A stretch of DNA of 54,397 bases from Firmicutes bacterium UBA6226 (GCA_002441045.1 DJWQ01000013.1:1-54397); one strand, 5' to 3'. Numbered from the stretch's first letter, positions 34,671 through 44,550 are shown. Translations and numbers: made by a program. The notes: generated from the sequence alone by a model not told the origin.

Positions 34671-36458
34671 ATGAAGCGGCTCACCTCTCTAAGGTTTAAA
34701 TCAATTCGGACAGCTTTTATTATGCCCATATTACTTCCATTACTGTTTATATTGATGCTACTAACTTATCTCTTGCTAAATGGAGCAGATCAGGTATCTA
34801 AAATTTCAATAGAAACAGTTTCAGAACAATCAATGTTGCAAGTCGAGGACTTGTTATTACACCATTTATCTGAGGCGACGCAACTCAATTCAGTGAATGT
34901 AGATAACTATAATACTTCAATTTTAAACATTGGAAGTGAACAAAATAGAGAACGCTATTTCTCTAATCTGATTGCAAAATTTCCAGAAGTCACAATGACT
35001 TATGTTGGCTTCCCAGATAAATCGTTTTACGGTGCAAGACGTTCGCAAGATGGCAGCATTCAAGTCGTTAAAAATAATAGTCAAACAGCGGGTGCATCTG
35101 AATATTATAATATAGATGAAAATCACGATGCATCCGACTTTGTTGAAAAATTTGATGCTTTTGATGCTACCTTGAGACCGTGGTACATTAAGGCTGTAAA
35201 GACACAAATGCCTGTGTTTAGTGATGTTTATAACCATTTTGTCTTCAAACAGCCTACGATTACAGCAAGCTATCCTGTTATTGAATCAGGAGAAATAGTT
35301 GCAGTATTTGGAGTTGATTACTTATTAACTTGGCTAGGAGAAACGCTTTCGACGATTCCAATAAGAGAACATGGGTTAATCTTCATTGTTGACGAAAATA
35401 ATCAATTGGTTGCTACTTCAAAATCATCTGATGATATTTTCAAAGTTGTCAACGGTAACTCAGAACTTATTAAGGCAAAAGAAAGCAGTAATTTGTTGGT
35501 TCAGAATGAGGTTCAATTAGATGATACAGAGACCAATCAAACCATAAAAGTTGAGGGTAAAAAATTCAGTGTCAATAAAATGACATTCAACCTTCTAAAT
35601 TTAAATTGGAAAATATATGTTTTACTTTCGTATGATGATTTTGTCAATCAAATGAATCTAGCGATTAAACAAACCATAACTATAATTCTAATTAGCCTTA
35701 TTTTGTTTATCATTATCTCGTGGCTTGTAACGCGTTGGGTCACTAAACCTATTTATCATTTGAATAATGCAGCTAAAAAGCTAGCTGATGGTAAGTTTGA
35801 TTTTGTATCTGATGAAGTTAGACGCGATGAACTCGGTCAACTTTCTTTATCGTTTAATGAAATGGCACTTAAGCTTACCAGTTTAGTGACGACACTTGAA
35901 CAACAGGTTGATGAAAGAACTAAAGATCTTCAAGAGATGAATGAATCCTTAAGCCGCCTGTCTTTCAGTGATGGCCTTACAGGCCTACCGAACAGAAGAA
36001 AATTTGATGAATTTTATAGTACAGTTTTTGAAAAAAATATTACTCACAAAAGAGAAATGACCATCATTATGATGGATCTTGATAATTTTAAAGCTTTCAA
36101 TGACACATATGGCCATCTTGTCGGCGACGATTGTTTAAGAATGGTGAGTAACATTTTTAGTCGTATTATATATAAAAATAAAGATTTGGTTGCGCGGTTT
36201 GGTGGTGAAGAATTTTCTGCCGTTTTACAAGGGTATTCAAAATCTGAAGTCCATGAGCTATGCGAGACTATACGTAACGAAGTCGCCAACACGGCGTTAC
36301 AGATTTCTGAAACAGAAACAGTCTATATTACTGTTAGTATTGGTTACGTCCATTTTATTCCAGACTCAAGCAAATCAAAAGAAGCCTACATTAAATGTGC
36401 AGATCAGGCACTTTATAAAGCCAAAAGTCTAGGAAAGAATAGATCAGAATCGTTTTGA
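34671..36458 (+). CDS. Diguanylate cyclase, Cache-HAMP-GGDEF
   Basis: 595 residues. TM1 about 16-38, extracytoplasmic Cache sensor about 45-320 (LRPWYIKAVKTQMPVFSDV; GVDYLLTWLGETLS), TM2 about 333-352, HAMP about 353-410, GGDEF domain from about 425 (FSDGLTGLPNRRKFDEFYS, MMDLDNFKAFNDTYGHLVGD). The active site GGEEF is at 511-515, so it should synthesise cyclic di-GMP. The RxxD product-inhibition site is replaced by KNKD, suggesting weak feedback control. Ribosome binding site GGAGGA. Cyclic di-GMP commonly governs pili and motility, both relevant to this window. Confidence 0.93.
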   Translation: MKRLTSLRFKSIRTAFIMPILLPLLFILMLLTYLLLNGADQVSKISIETVSEQSMLQVEDLLLHHLSEATQLNSVNVDNYNTSILNIGSEQNRERYFSNLIAKFPEVTMTYVGFPDKSFYGARRSQDGSIQVVKNNSQTAGASEYYNIDENHDASDFVEKFDAFDATLRPWYIKAVKTQMPVFSDVYNHFVFKQPTITASYPVIESGEIVAVFGVDYLLTWLGETLSTIPIREHGLIFIVDENNQLVATSKSSDDIFKVVNGNSELIKAKESSNLLVQNEVQLDDTETNQTIKVEGKKFSVNKMTFNLLNLNWKIYVLLSYDDFVNQMNLAIKQTITIILISLILFIIISWLVTRWVTKPIYHLNNAAKKLADGKFDFVSDEVRRDELGQLSLSFNEMALKLTSLVTTLEQQVDERTKDLQEMNESLSRLSFSDGLTGLPNRRKFDEFYSTVFEKNITHKREMTIIMMDLDNFKAFNDTYGHLVGDDCLRMVSNIFSRIIYKNKDLVARFGGEEFSAVLQGYSKSEVHELCETIRNEVANTALQISETETVYITVSIGYVHFIPDSSKSKEAYIKCADQALYKAKSLGKNRSESF

Positions 36459-36489
36459 AAGTAATATTACAATTATATTACAAAACAAA

Positions 36490-36504
36490 TGATAACGATT
36501 ATCA
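36490..36504. promoter_or_regulatory. Fur-type box upstream of sodA
   Basis: TGATAAC-G-ATTATCA (36490-36504), a 7-1-7 inverted repeat differing from the Fur consensus TGATAATNATTATCA at one position. It lies about 80 nt upstream of the dismutase start. PerR boxes (TTATAATNATTATAA) are related but the TGA/TCA ends favour Fur. Confidence 0.65.
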
Positions 36505-36582
36505 ATTGAGTGATGTGGATATATACTTCTTAAGCGAAATTTTCATCTAATTGGATGTTTAATAACAACTTAGGAGGTCATT

Positions 36583-37176
36583 ATGAAATTTGTACTACCA
36601 GAATTAAAATACAATACGGATGCATTGGAACCTTATATTGATCAAAAAACAATGGAAATTCACCATCAAAAGCATCACGGTGCTTATGTTAATAATTTAA
36701 ATGCTGCGCTTGAAGGTAAAGCGGAGTTTGAAAATTTATCAATTGAAGAATTATTAAAAGGATTAGATAAGCTACCTGAAAGCATTAGAGGTGCAGTTCG
36801 AAATAATGGTGGTGGTCATTACAATCACACACTGTTTTGGGAAAGTTTAACACCAGGAGGTAAAGCAATATCACCTGAGTTTGAGTCGAAGCTTAATGCT
36901 GCATTTGGATCTTTTGAAGCTTTTAAGGCAGCTTTTAAGGACGCAGCTTTAAAACGTTTTGGTAGTGGCTGGGCATGGCTCGTATCTGATGGTGGCGAGT
37001 TGAAAATTGTTAGCACACCTAATCAGGATGCCCCAATTTCGGATGGATTAAAAGAATTATTGGGACTAGATGTTTGGGAACATGCTTATTACTTGAATTA
37101 TCAAAACAGACGTGCTGATTATATTGAGGCATTTTGGAGTGTCGTGGATTGGGCGGTCGTTGAAAGTAGGTTATAG
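36583..37176 (+). CDS. sodA: Superoxide dismutase, Fe/Mn family, Mn-type features
   Basis: 197 residues. Metal ligands are His27 ([10 protein letters not shown]), His82 ([11 protein letters not shown]), Asp163 and His167 ([14 protein letters not shown]). The Gly-rich NNGGGHYNH and [10 protein letters not shown] segments match Mn-specific enzymes, in which the active-site Gln comes from the NQD loop. No signal peptide, so cytoplasmic. Perfect AGGAGG ribosome binding site. A Fur-type box upstream suggests induction under iron limitation, which fits use of manganese. Single-gene unit with a terminator. Confidence 0.95.
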   Translation: MKFVLPELKYNTDALEPYIDQKTMEIHHQKHHGAYVNNLNAALEGKAEFENLSIEELLKGLDKLPESIRGAVRNNGGGHYNHTLFWESLTPGGKAISPEFESKLNAAFGSFEAFKAAFKDAALKRFGSGWAWLVSDGGELKIVSTPNQDAPISDGLKELLGLDVWEHAYYLNYQNRRADYIEAFWSVVDWAVVESRL

Positions 37177-37191
37177 TAATTCTTATTTTTT

Positions 37192-37222
37192 AGAGCTCTG
37201 GTGTGTTACCAGGGCTCTTTTA
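37192..37222 (+). terminator. Terminator of sodA
   Basis: AGAGCTCTGGT (37192-37202) pairs with ACCAGGGCTCT (37208-37218) with one G-U pair, followed by a T-rich tract. Confidence 0.88.
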
Positions 37223-37295
37223 TTTTTTTAACTCAAAAGGCGGTTCAATCATTGCTTTTTTTAAATGAGAATTAGTATTAGAAGCTTAGAAAATT

Positions 37296-37304
37296 TGATA
37301 TAAT
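37296..37304 (+). promoter_or_regulatory. Extended -10 promoter of exonuclease III gene
   Basis: TGATATAAT (37296-37304), a perfect -10 with TG one base upstream; no good -35 hexamer at 16-18 bp. Start near 37311, leader about 32 nt. Confidence 0.6.
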
Positions 37305-37342
37305 AGACACAATAATTGAAATAAATGCATTTGGAGGATTTT

Positions 37343-38095
37343 ATGAAGTTTGTAAACTGGAATGTAAATGGAATAAGAGCTTGTATTAATAAAGGTTTTC
37401 TAGATTATTTCCACCAAGTGGATGCGGATTTCTTTTGTCTTCAGGAAACTAAGGTTTCTGAGGGGCAAGTAGATCTTGAACTAGAGGGATATCATCAGTT
37501 TTGGAATTATGCTGTTAAGAAAGGGTATTCAGGTACTGCAATATTTTCAAAGTATGAACCGCTTTCTGTTGCTTACGGCATTGGCATAGAGGAACACGAC
37601 CAGGAAGGCCGTGTAATTACAATTGAACTTGATACTTTTTATCTTGTCACCGTTTATACGCCAAACTCAAAATCTGAGCTTGAAAGATTACCTTATAGAA
37701 TGAGGTGGGAGGATGATTTTAGAGCCTATCTGAAACAGCTAGAGAAACATAAGCCTGTGGTTGTCTGTGGTGATCTAAATGTGGCTCATAAAGAAATAGA
37801 TATTAAAAATGCAAAATCAAATATGAGAAGTGCGGGCTTTACCATAGAAGAAAGAACAAAGATGACTGAGCTTCTAGATGCTGGCTTTGTGGATACTTTT
37901 AGATATTTTTATCCGGATAAAACGGATGCTTATTCTTGGTGGTCGTATTTCGGCAAAGCTAGAGAGAAGAATGTTGGGTGGAGAATTGATTACTTTATCA
38001 CATCTGAAGCCTTAAAACCAAGACTTGTATCCGCTGCCATTGATGCGCACATAATGGGAAGTGATCATTGTCCAGTTTTACTTGAGTTGGTATAA
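37343..38095 (+). CDS. xth: Exonuclease III (AP endonuclease)
   Basis: Mg-dependent base-excision repair enzyme of the ExoIII/APE1 family. 250 residues. Motifs: MKFVNWNVNGIRA, FCLQETKV (catalytic Glu), VTVYTPNS, GDLNVAHKEID, WRIDYFITSE, and MGSDHCPV (Asp-His pair). The frame is open from 37325 but TTGGAGGA (37331-37338) selects ATG 37343, which gives the canonical N-terminus. Confidence 0.96.
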   Translation: MKFVNWNVNGIRACINKGFLDYFHQVDADFFCLQETKVSEGQVDLELEGYHQFWNYAVKKGYSGTAIFSKYEPLSVAYGIGIEEHDQEGRVITIELDTFYLVTVYTPNSKSELERLPYRMRWEDDFRAYLKQLEKHKPVVVCGDLNVAHKEIDIKNAKSNMRSAGFTIEERTKMTELLDAGFVDTFRYFYPDKTDAYSWWSYFGKAREKNVGWRIDYFITSEALKPRLVSAAIDAHIMGSDHCPVLLELV

Positions 38096-38141
38096 AAATT
38101 GCATTTGATATTAGGTACTAATTATCGAAGGAGTGAACGGT

Positions 38142-39854
38142 TTGAAAAATATGTTTAAATTTCTTGATGAAAATCAATTCGTAATTGAAGAACTCACGGA
38201 TGCAATTGTGGTTATTGATACTAACGGTAAAATTACACACATTAACAAACGTGCCTTGGAATTACTTGAAGTAAGTCACGAAAACGCAGTTGGACAGACA
38301 ATGCTTTCTGTCTATCCTGAGTCTAAGCTCAATCAAACTGTAATCACTCAGAAAGTTGAAAGAAATATAAGGCTTAATGTTCATAATAAAGTATGCATAG
38401 CTTCTAGAGTGCCTTTATATAAGGATGATGACGTAATTGGTGCAATTTCAATTTTTGATGATATCACTCGTATGGAGCAAATGACCAGTCGTATCGAAGC
38501 GGATCGAAGCGAAATGTCAATTCTCAAAACAATATTAGAAATCGCATATGATGGTATCGTCGTTGTAGATGTCAATGGCTATATTACCATGATCTCAGAT
38601 GCCTATAAAAAATTTATCGGAATAGGTGATGATCAAGTTATTGGAAAGCACGTTACCGAAATTATTGAAAATACGAGAATGCATATAGTGGCTCAAACGG
38701 GTATTCCCGAAGTTAATGATTTTCAAGAGATACACGGTGATTATATGATGGCGACACGTATTCCGTATTACGTGGATGGCAAAATTGCGGGTGCAATCGG
38801 AAAAGTTATCTTCAGAAACGTATCCGAACTACAAAACATCAATAAGAAGTTCAGCAGAGTTGAAAAAGAACTTAAAAATCTAAAATCTGAGATTAGTAGC
38901 TTACATCGTGCAAAATACAATTTAAATCAAATAATTACAGGAAATGAAGACATAAATAAACTAAAGAATTATGTCAATAAGCTGGCACATTCAAAATCTA
39001 GCGTTTTGATCCAGGGTGAAAGTGGAACTGGTAAAGAGTTGTTCGCTCATGCCATTCATCTTTCTAGCCATAGAAGAGAAATGCCATTTATCAAAGTGAA
39101 CTGTGCTGCCATTCCAGAACATCTACTTGAGTCAGAGCTCTTCGGTTATGAGAAGGGTTCGTTTACAGGTGCAGACAAAAATGGTCGCATCGGTAAGTTT
39201 GAATTAGCGGATCAAGGAACGATTTTTTTAGATGAAATTGGTGACATGCCATTACAGATGCAGGCAAAAATTCTTAGAATTCTACAAGAAGGTGAAGTGG
39301 AACGAATTGGTTCTAACACGCCAAGGCAAGTTGATTTACGCATAATAGCAGCAACCAATAGAAATCTAAAAAACATGGTAGAAGAAAAGGCATTTAGAGA
39401 AGATTTATATTATAGACTTAATGTCATTAATTTAATGATTCCACCTTTGAGAGAACGTAAAGAGGATATATTACTCTTATCAAATCATTTTATTGACCAA
39501 TTGAATCAAGAAAATCACGGTAAGCTTAAAGGCCTTTCAGAAAAAGCGCAAATGCAGTTATTTGCCTACGATTGGAAAGGAAACATTCGAGAACTTAAAA
39601 ATGTCATTGAACGTGCATATAACATTATTGAGGGTGAAGAGTTTGTACAGCCTTGGCATTTACCAGCACATATTAATAGTGGCAAGTATGTGACGACGAG
39701 CGAACCCTTAAAAGAGCTGGTTGATGCTGCTGAAAAGAAAATTATTCTAGAGAGATTGATTGCTTTCAAAGGAAATAAAAGCAAAACTGCTGCCGATTTA
39801 GGAATATCGCGTATGGCACTTCACAAAAAACTCGATAAATACGATATGAAATAG
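38142..39854 (+). CDS. PAS-PAS sigma-54-dependent transcriptional activator
   Basis: 570 residues. Two PAS domains (about 10-115 and 125-240; [37 protein letters not shown]), AAA+ sigma-54 interaction domain with Walker A GESGTGKE at 292-299, GSFTGA loop (variant of GAFTGA) that contacts sigma-54, and [20 protein letters not shown] Fis-type helix-turn-helix ends the protein ([18 protein letters not shown]). TTG 38142 sits 8 nt after GAAGGAG; ATG 38151 is too distant. It is immediately upstream of a sigma-54 promoter with three dyad sites, so it very likely activates the hydroxybutyrate-type operon, sensing a metabolite through PAS. Confidence 0.93.
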   Translation: MKNMFKFLDENQFVIEELTDAIVVIDTNGKITHINKRALELLEVSHENAVGQTMLSVYPESKLNQTVITQKVERNIRLNVHNKVCIASRVPLYKDDDVIGAISIFDDITRMEQMTSRIEADRSEMSILKTILEIAYDGIVVVDVNGYITMISDAYKKFIGIGDDQVIGKHVTEIIENTRMHIVAQTGIPEVNDFQEIHGDYMMATRIPYYVDGKIAGAIGKVIFRNVSELQNINKKFSRVEKELKNLKSEISSLHRAKYNLNQIITGNEDINKLKNYVNKLAHSKSSVLIQGESGTGKELFAHAIHLSSHRREMPFIKVNCAAIPEHLLESELFGYEKGSFTGADKNGRIGKFELADQGTIFLDEIGDMPLQMQAKILRILQEGEVERIGSNTPRQVDLRIIAATNRNLKNMVEEKAFREDLYYRLNVINLMIPPLRERKEDILLLSNHFIDQLNQENHGKLKGLSEKAQMQLFAYDWKGNIRELKNVIERAYNIIEGEEFVQPWHLPAHINSGKYVTTSEPLKELVDAAEKKIILERLIAFKGNKSKTAADLGISRMALHKKLDKYDMK

Positions 39855-39930
39855 TTTTAAAAAAAATTATCATAAATTTTATATAAGTTTACGATAAAAT
39901 TTCAAACGTGTTTCAAAATCAAATCAAAAA

Positions 39931-39950
39931 GTGTAAATAAAACTTTACAA
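39931..39950. promoter_or_regulatory. Activator site 1 (UAS) of the sigma-54 operon
   Basis: GTGTAAA (39931-39937), 6-bp spacer, TTTACAA (39944-39950); first of three copies of the dyad GTGTAAA-N6-TTTACAC. Centre 39940.5. Confidence 0.6.
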
Positions 39951-39970
39951 CGATTCATTAGTCCGATTTA

Positions 39971-39990
39971 CTGTAAACGAATGTTGACAC
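39971..39990. promoter_or_regulatory. Activator site 2 (UAS) of the sigma-54 operon
   Basis: CTGTAAA (39971-39977), 6-bp spacer, TTGACAC (39984-39990). Two mismatches to the consensus dyad. Centre 39980.5, exactly 40 bp from site 1. Confidence 0.55.
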
Positions 39991-40009
39991 TGATAAAAAA
40001 GAGCAACGG

Positions 40010-40035
40010 CAAGTGTAAATAATAATTTACACTTG
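40010..40035. promoter_or_regulatory. Activator site 3 (UAS), perfect 26-bp palindrome
   Basis: GTGTAAA (40013-40019), N6, TTTACAC (40026-40032), extended to a perfect inverted repeat CAAGTGTAAAT-AATA-ATTTACACTTG (40010-40035). Centre 40022.5, 42 bp from site 2. Because a T-rich tract follows, it may also serve as a terminator for the activator gene. Confidence 0.65.
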
Positions 40036-40130
40036 TTTTATTTTTGTCAATAATTAAAGCGGATTTTATTAATAATGAGGCAAAAAAAGACGAAAAATAC
40101 CAAATAAAATAAATTGTATGTACAAAAAGT

Positions 40131-40145
40131 TGGCATGGGAATTGC
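40131..40145 (+). promoter_or_regulatory. Sigma-54 (RpoN) -24/-12 promoter
   Basis: TGGCATGGGAATTGC (40131-40145): -24 GG at 40132-40133 and -12 GC at 40144-40145, with the strict TGGCAY-N5-TTGC spacing. Start near 40157. About 110 bp downstream of activator site 3, a usual enhancer distance. Confidence 0.9.
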
Positions 40146-40191
40146 TTTTTATTATTGGCGTAGGATATTAGTCTATGAAAGGATGAAATTT

Positions 40192-40680
40192 ATGGTGAAG
40201 ACACTAAGGAACCCAAGGTATTTCAATGCGATTTACCAGATATTGTTGGCGATAGTTATTGCTCAGCAGATTTATGCACCTCAAGAATTCAAATATGTTC
40301 ACTTGGCATTGGTGTTCATAAGAATGATTATCTCTGAGGCATACGATGCAAAACATCGTTTTCAAAAAAATGAGGAATACTTCATTCTGGCAATTTTGGT
40401 TACCACACTTGTTTCTATCGTAGAAAAAATCCTTATGATCAACCTTGGCTTGGTTTACTTGTTAGCCCTTGCAGTTGCAGTTGTCTTAATGGGTACTTTT
40501 TTAAAGACTACAATAGACGACTCGAAAAACTATCAAGGGACGACAAAGTTTCATGCCAAACACGTTGAGATGCTTCAAAAAGGTAGAGTTTTTACAAACG
40601 GCATACTTTATCTTATGTTGGGCATCTGTGGACTGATTCTCTTGTATGTTTCATACGAAATCATCAAACTATTAAGTTAG
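40192..40680 (+). CDS. Small multi-pass membrane protein of unknown function
   Basis: 162 residues with about four predicted helices (AIYQILLAIVIAQQIY; YVHLALVFIRMIIS; YFILAILVTTLVSIV with LALAVAVVLMGTFL; ILYLMLGICGLILLYVSYEII). First gene after the sigma-54 promoter, 12 nt before the GntP permease, so it belongs to the operon. I do not recognise a family. An open frame reaches back to 40114 but overlaps the promoter; AAAGGA (40178-40183) supports ATG 40192. It could be an accessory subunit of the permease; this is inference from position only. Confidence 0.75.
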   Translation: MVKTLRNPRYFNAIYQILLAIVIAQQIYAPQEFKYVHLALVFIRMIISEAYDAKHRFQKNEEYFILAILVTTLVSIVEKILMINLGLVYLLALAVAVVLMGTFLKTTIDDSKNYQGTTKFHAKHVEMLQKGRVFTNGILYLMLGICGLILLYVSYEIIKLLS

Positions 40681-40692
40681 GGGGACAAACAA

Positions 40693-42054
40693 ATGTTAGG
40701 TGTAATTGCTATTATCTTTACACTGTTAGCACTGATGTACTTGGCTTACCGAGGTATCACAGTGTTAGTATTAGCTCCATTGCTCGCTATGCTCGCTGCT
40801 ATTCTTTCAGGCGAGATTCCTGCACTTTACGCACTTTCTAGCATTTTCATGCCAGCAGCTGCAGGCTACATCAAGTCATACTTTCCAGTATTCTTGGCAG
40901 GTGCAATTTTTGGTAAATTAATGGGTGTTACTGGTGCAGCTACTTCTATCGCACACTTTATTTCAGAAAAAGCTGGTAAAAAGCATGCGATTGCTGCTGT
41001 TGTTGTTGCAACAAGTTTATTGACTTATGGTGGTGTTTCACTTTTCGTCGTTGTTTTCGCTATGTACCCAATCGGCGCTATGCTTTATAAAGAAGCAAAC
41101 GTTCCAAAACGTTTACTTCCTGCAGCAATCGCTCTTGGCGCATTTACATTCACAATGACAGCTATGCCAGGTTCACCACAGTACCTCAACACAATGCCTA
41201 CTAAGTATTTTGGTACGACGATCTATGCTGGTTTCTGGTTGGGAATCATTGGTTCTGCATGCATGTTCTTTGGCGGTTTGTGGTGGTTAAACAGACGTGC
41301 TAAAAAACTTAACGCAGCTGGTGAAGGCTACGGTAACCATGAAAATGAAGGCTTACATGAAAACTTTGATAATCTTCCAAACTTCTGGGTTTCAATTGCT
41401 CCGATTATCATCGTATTTGTAATGAACTTTTTCTTAACAAATTATTACTTCAAAATGGATTCAGTGATCAACAAGTTGAAGGCATACAATCCAGATGCGA
41501 CTGTTGATGGTACATGGCCAGTAATTATCGGTCTTGGTGTAGCAATTGTATTCGTTTTGATCTTCTTACGAAAATATTTACAAAATACAAACAAACAAAT
41601 CTTTGATGGTGCTGTAGGATCTTTATTACCAATCTTCAATACAGGTTCTGAGGTTGGTTATGGTGGCGTTATTAAATCCTTAGCTGCATTTGGTACAGTT
41701 AAAGCTGCAATCGTTGCTATGGCAATTCCTTCAGTTTTCAAAGTTGCATTCTCTACAACTTTACTAGCAGGTATTGTTGGTTCATCATCAGGTGGTACAG
41801 CTATCGCTCTTGAAGTTCTAGCGCCAGAATTTTTACAAATGGGCATCGATCCAGGTGCACTTCACAGAATTATGTTAATCGCAGCTGGTGGTCTTGATTC
41901 ATTACCACACTGTGGTGCTGTTATCACATTACTTTCTGTATGTAAGTTAAACCACAAGGAATCATATTTGGATATCGCAGCACTTACAGTTGTAATTCCA
42001 TTAATCACTGTTGTAGTTGTATGTTTAGCATACTTGTTATTTGGTATCGTGTAA
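40693..42054 (+). CDS. GntP-family permease, likely for 3-hydroxybutyrate or a related acid
   Basis: 453 residues, about 12 membrane helices. GntP-family features include FMPAAAGYIKSYFPVFLAGA, TYGGVSLFVVVFAMYPIG, GSPQYLNTMP and HRIMLIAAGGLDSLPHCGAV. The family moves gluconate, but also 3-hydroxybutyrate and other short acids. The operon partners (CoA-transferase, dehydrogenase, thiolase) argue for a C4 hydroxy- or keto-acid. Ribosome binding site AGGGGG. Followed by 188 nt containing a long GC-rich hairpin. Confidence 0.88.
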   Translation: MLGVIAIIFTLLALMYLAYRGITVLVLAPLLAMLAAILSGEIPALYALSSIFMPAAAGYIKSYFPVFLAGAIFGKLMGVTGAATSIAHFISEKAGKKHAIAAVVVATSLLTYGGVSLFVVVFAMYPIGAMLYKEANVPKRLLPAAIALGAFTFTMTAMPGSPQYLNTMPTKYFGTTIYAGFWLGIIGSACMFFGGLWWLNRRAKKLNAAGEGYGNHENEGLHENFDNLPNFWVSIAPIIIVFVMNFFLTNYYFKMDSVINKLKAYNPDATVDGTWPVIIGLGVAIVFVLIFLRKYLQNTNKQIFDGAVGSLLPIFNTGSEVGYGGVIKSLAAFGTVKAAIVAMAIPSVFKVAFSTTLLAGIVGSSSGGTAIALEVLAPEFLQMGIDPGALHRIMLIAAGGLDSLPHCGAVITLLSVCKLNHKESYLDIAALTVVIPLITVVVVCLAYLLFGIV

Positions 42055-42120
42055 TAAAAAATAGAACACTCAAATTATTTAAATCAGATTTAAGCTTCAA
42101 TTGAACTAAAGCACTTAAAT

Positions 42121-42159
42121 GAATGTCGGATGGGGTCGTTAAGACCCCACCCGCATGTT
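42121..42159 (+). other. Intercistronic hairpin between permease and CoA-transferase
   Basis: TGGGGTC (42131-42137) pairs perfectly with GACCCCA (42143-42149), loop GTTAA, and the stem extends imperfectly outward through CGG/CCG and GAA/TTC. No T-run follows, so it probably stabilises or processes mRNA, or partly attenuates, giving different levels of permease and enzymes. Confidence 0.5.
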
Positions 42160-42242
42160 CTATATAATTAGGAAAATAAAGTTGGGATTTTAAATAGACT
42201 TTGATAGCAGCCTATGTTGCTGTCATATTTCGGAGGGACAAA

Positions 42243-43787
42243 ATGAGTAAGGTGATGACGCTTGAGGCGGCGATTGCACTTATAAAAGATGGCAGTACGA
42301 TCGCAACCGGAGGATTTGTTGGTAACATGCATCCAGAGGCACTAAGCCGAGGGATGGAAGAAGCCTTTACAGCAGCAGGACATCCTAGAGATTTGACACT
42401 TGTTTATGCGGCTGGACAAGGAGATGGAAAAAACAGAGGGTTAAACCACTTTGGACAAGAGGGAATGGTTAAAAGAGTAGTAGGGGGTCACTGGGGACTA
42501 GCGCCTAAATTGGGCAAACTAGCACTAGAGGAAAAACTTGAAGCTTATAACTTTCCACAAGGTGTAATTTCGCATCTATTCAGAGAGATTGCTGGTAAAA
42601 AACCAGGCGTTGTTACAAAAGTAGGTTTAAAAACTTTCGTAGATCCTAGATTAGAAGGCGGAAAGATTAATGCTTCTGCTAAAGAAGATCTCGTTGAGTT
42701 AATACACATCGGCGGTGAAGAATGGTTATTCTATAAATCATTCCCAATAAATGTTGCATTCATAAGAGGGACTTATGCAGATTCATTTGGTAACTGTACA
42801 TTTGAAAAAGAAGCATTGAGCTTAGAAATGCTTTCAATCGCTCAAGCAGCAAAAAACTCAGGCGGTATCGTCATTTTACAAGTTGAAAAAGTTGTTGCAG
42901 ATGGAACGCTCAATCACAAACTCGTTAAAATACCAGGTATTTATGTGGATGCAATCGTAGAAGCAAAACCAGAAGATCATATGCAGACCTTTGCTGAACA
43001 ATACAATCCTTCATATAGCCAAGATATTAGAGTACCTGTTAAGAGCATTCCGCCACTTGAACTTTCAGAAAGAAAGTTAATTGCAAGACGTGCTGCAATG
43101 GAACTTAAACCAAATGCAATTACGAATCTTGGAATCGGTATGCCAGAGGGCGTTTCTATTGTTGCGAACGAAGAAGGTATAGATGGCCTAATTCTGACGA
43201 CAGAAGCGGGCACGATTGGTGGTATACCGGCTGGTGGTCAAAGTTTTGGTGCAGCAACCAACCCAGATATGATTATCGATCAGCCTTATCAGTTCGATTT
43301 CTATGACGGTGGAGGCCTTGATGTTACTTTCCTTGGTCTTGCTCAATGCGATGCTAAAGGAAACGTTAACGTTTCGAAATTCGGTCCGAAGGTACCTGGA
43401 TGTGGCGGCTTTATTAACATCTCCCAAAATGCTAAAAAAGTGGTCTACTGTGGCACATTTACTGCTGGTGGATTAGAAATTGCTATTGAAAATGGTGAAC
43501 TTAAAATCGTTAATGAAGGTAAAGCAAAGAAATTTATTAAAGAAGTTGAACAAGTAACTTTCTCTGGCGATTATGCGTTTGAAGTCGGTCAACCTGTAAT
43601 TTATGTTACTGAGAGGGCAGTATTTGAAATTACAGAAAAGGGATTAACTTTAACCGAAATCGCACCAGGTGTAGATTTAGAAAAAGATGTTATCGGTCAG
43701 ATGGAGTTTAGACCTGCGATAGCAGAACCGTTAAAAACCATGGATATCAGAATTTTTAAAGAAGATAAAATGGGCCTCATGATATAA
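42243..43787 (+). CDS. YdiF-type acyl-CoA:acetate/3-ketoacid CoA-transferase
   Basis: Class I CoA-transferase with both halves fused (514 residues). N-terminal half: [21 protein letters not shown]-terminal half: [11 protein letters not shown] and the catalytic Glu321 in [20 protein letters not shown], which forms the glutamyl-CoA intermediate. Homologues (YdiF, propionate CoA-transferase) use short acyl and ketoacyl groups. In this operon it would activate acetoacetate or 3-hydroxybutyrate with acetyl-CoA. CGGAGGGA supports ATG 42243; the frame opens at 42201. Confidence 0.92.
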   Translation: MSKVMTLEAAIALIKDGSTIATGGFVGNMHPEALSRGMEEAFTAAGHPRDLTLVYAAGQGDGKNRGLNHFGQEGMVKRVVGGHWGLAPKLGKLALEEKLEAYNFPQGVISHLFREIAGKKPGVVTKVGLKTFVDPRLEGGKINASAKEDLVELIHIGGEEWLFYKSFPINVAFIRGTYADSFGNCTFEKEALSLEMLSIAQAAKNSGGIVILQVEKVVADGTLNHKLVKIPGIYVDAIVEAKPEDHMQTFAEQYNPSYSQDIRVPVKSIPPLELSERKLIARRAAMELKPNAITNLGIGMPEGVSIVANEEGIDGLILTTEAGTIGGIPAGGQSFGAATNPDMIIDQPYQFDFYDGGGLDVTFLGLAQCDAKGNVNVSKFGPKVPGCGGFINISQNAKKVVYCGTFTAGGLEIAIENGELKIVNEGKAKKFIKEVEQVTFSGDYAFEVGQPVIYVTERAVFEITEKGLTLTEIAPGVDLEKDVIGQMEFRPAIAEPLKTMDIRIFKEDKMGLMI

Positions 43788-43820
43788 GGAATGGCAAAAT
43801 AGTATAAGGAGTGTAATAAT

Positions 43821-44540
43821 ATGAGATTAAAAGATAAAGTAGCTGTTGTTACAGGCGGCGCACAAGGAATTGGTAGATGTATTTGTGAAACATTTGAAAG
43901 AGAAGGCGCTACAGTTATCGCAGTTGATATGAATAAAGCTGAGTTTGAAGCAGCTAATATTCATGGCTATGCACTTAACGTTACTGATAGAGCAGCAATC
44001 GAAGCTTTTACAAATGAAATCGTAGCTAAGTTTGGAAAAATTGATGTACTTGTAAACAATGCAGGTATTACAAGAGACGCATTAATCAATAAAATGACTG
44101 AAGATATGTGGGACGCAGTAATTAACGTTAACCTTAAAGGTGTGTTCAACATGACGCAATCAATCAGTCCAGTGATGATGGAAAATGGACAAGGTAGTAT
44201 TATCAATATCGCATCAGTAGTTGGTGAGTATGGTAATGTGGGACAATCTAATTATGCTGCAACTAAAGCAGGTGTTATCGGTATGATGAAAACTTGGGCA
44301 AAAGAATTTTCTAGAAAAGGGGCAGCGGTTAGAGTAAACAGCGTTGCTCCAGGATATGTTAATACTGATATGATGAAAACTGTACCTGACAAAGTTCTAG
44401 ATCCAATTAGAGAGAAAACAATGTTAGGTCGCCTTGGCGAACCTCAAGAAATTGCAAATGCAGTTTTATTCTTAGCAAGTGATGAATCATCGTTTGTAAC
44501 TGGCCATAACTTATCAGTTAACGGCGGATTAAGATTGTAG
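43821..44540 (+). CDS. SDR-family dehydrogenase, probably 3-hydroxybutyrate(-CoA) dehydrogenase
   Basis: 239 residues. Cofactor loop TGGAQGIG (11-18), NNAG (79-82), catalytic Ser132, Tyr145 and Lys149. Overall sequence is FabG/PhaB-like. Asp36 at the end of strand 2 (VIAVDMNKAE) is the usual marker for NAD rather than NADP, which favours a catabolic dehydrogenase over a fatty-acid-synthesis reductase. Between CoA-transferase and thiolase genes it should interconvert the 3-hydroxy and 3-keto C4 forms. Ribosome binding site AAGGAGTG. Confidence 0.88.
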   Translation: MRLKDKVAVVTGGAQGIGRCICETFEREGATVIAVDMNKAEFEAANIHGYALNVTDRAAIEAFTNEIVAKFGKIDVLVNNAGITRDALINKMTEDMWDAVINVNLKGVFNMTQSISPVMMENGQGSIINIASVVGEYGNVGQSNYAATKAGVIGMMKTWAKEFSRKGAAVRVNSVAPGYVNTDMMKTVPDKVLDPIREKTMLGRLGEPQEIANAVLFLASDESSFVTGHNLSVNGGLRL

Positions 44541-44550
44541 GAGGCCGTAA

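Noticed and set aside
40114..40191. Longer N-terminus for the small membrane protein
   Set aside because: This stretch contains the -24/-12 promoter and lies upstream of the transcription start.
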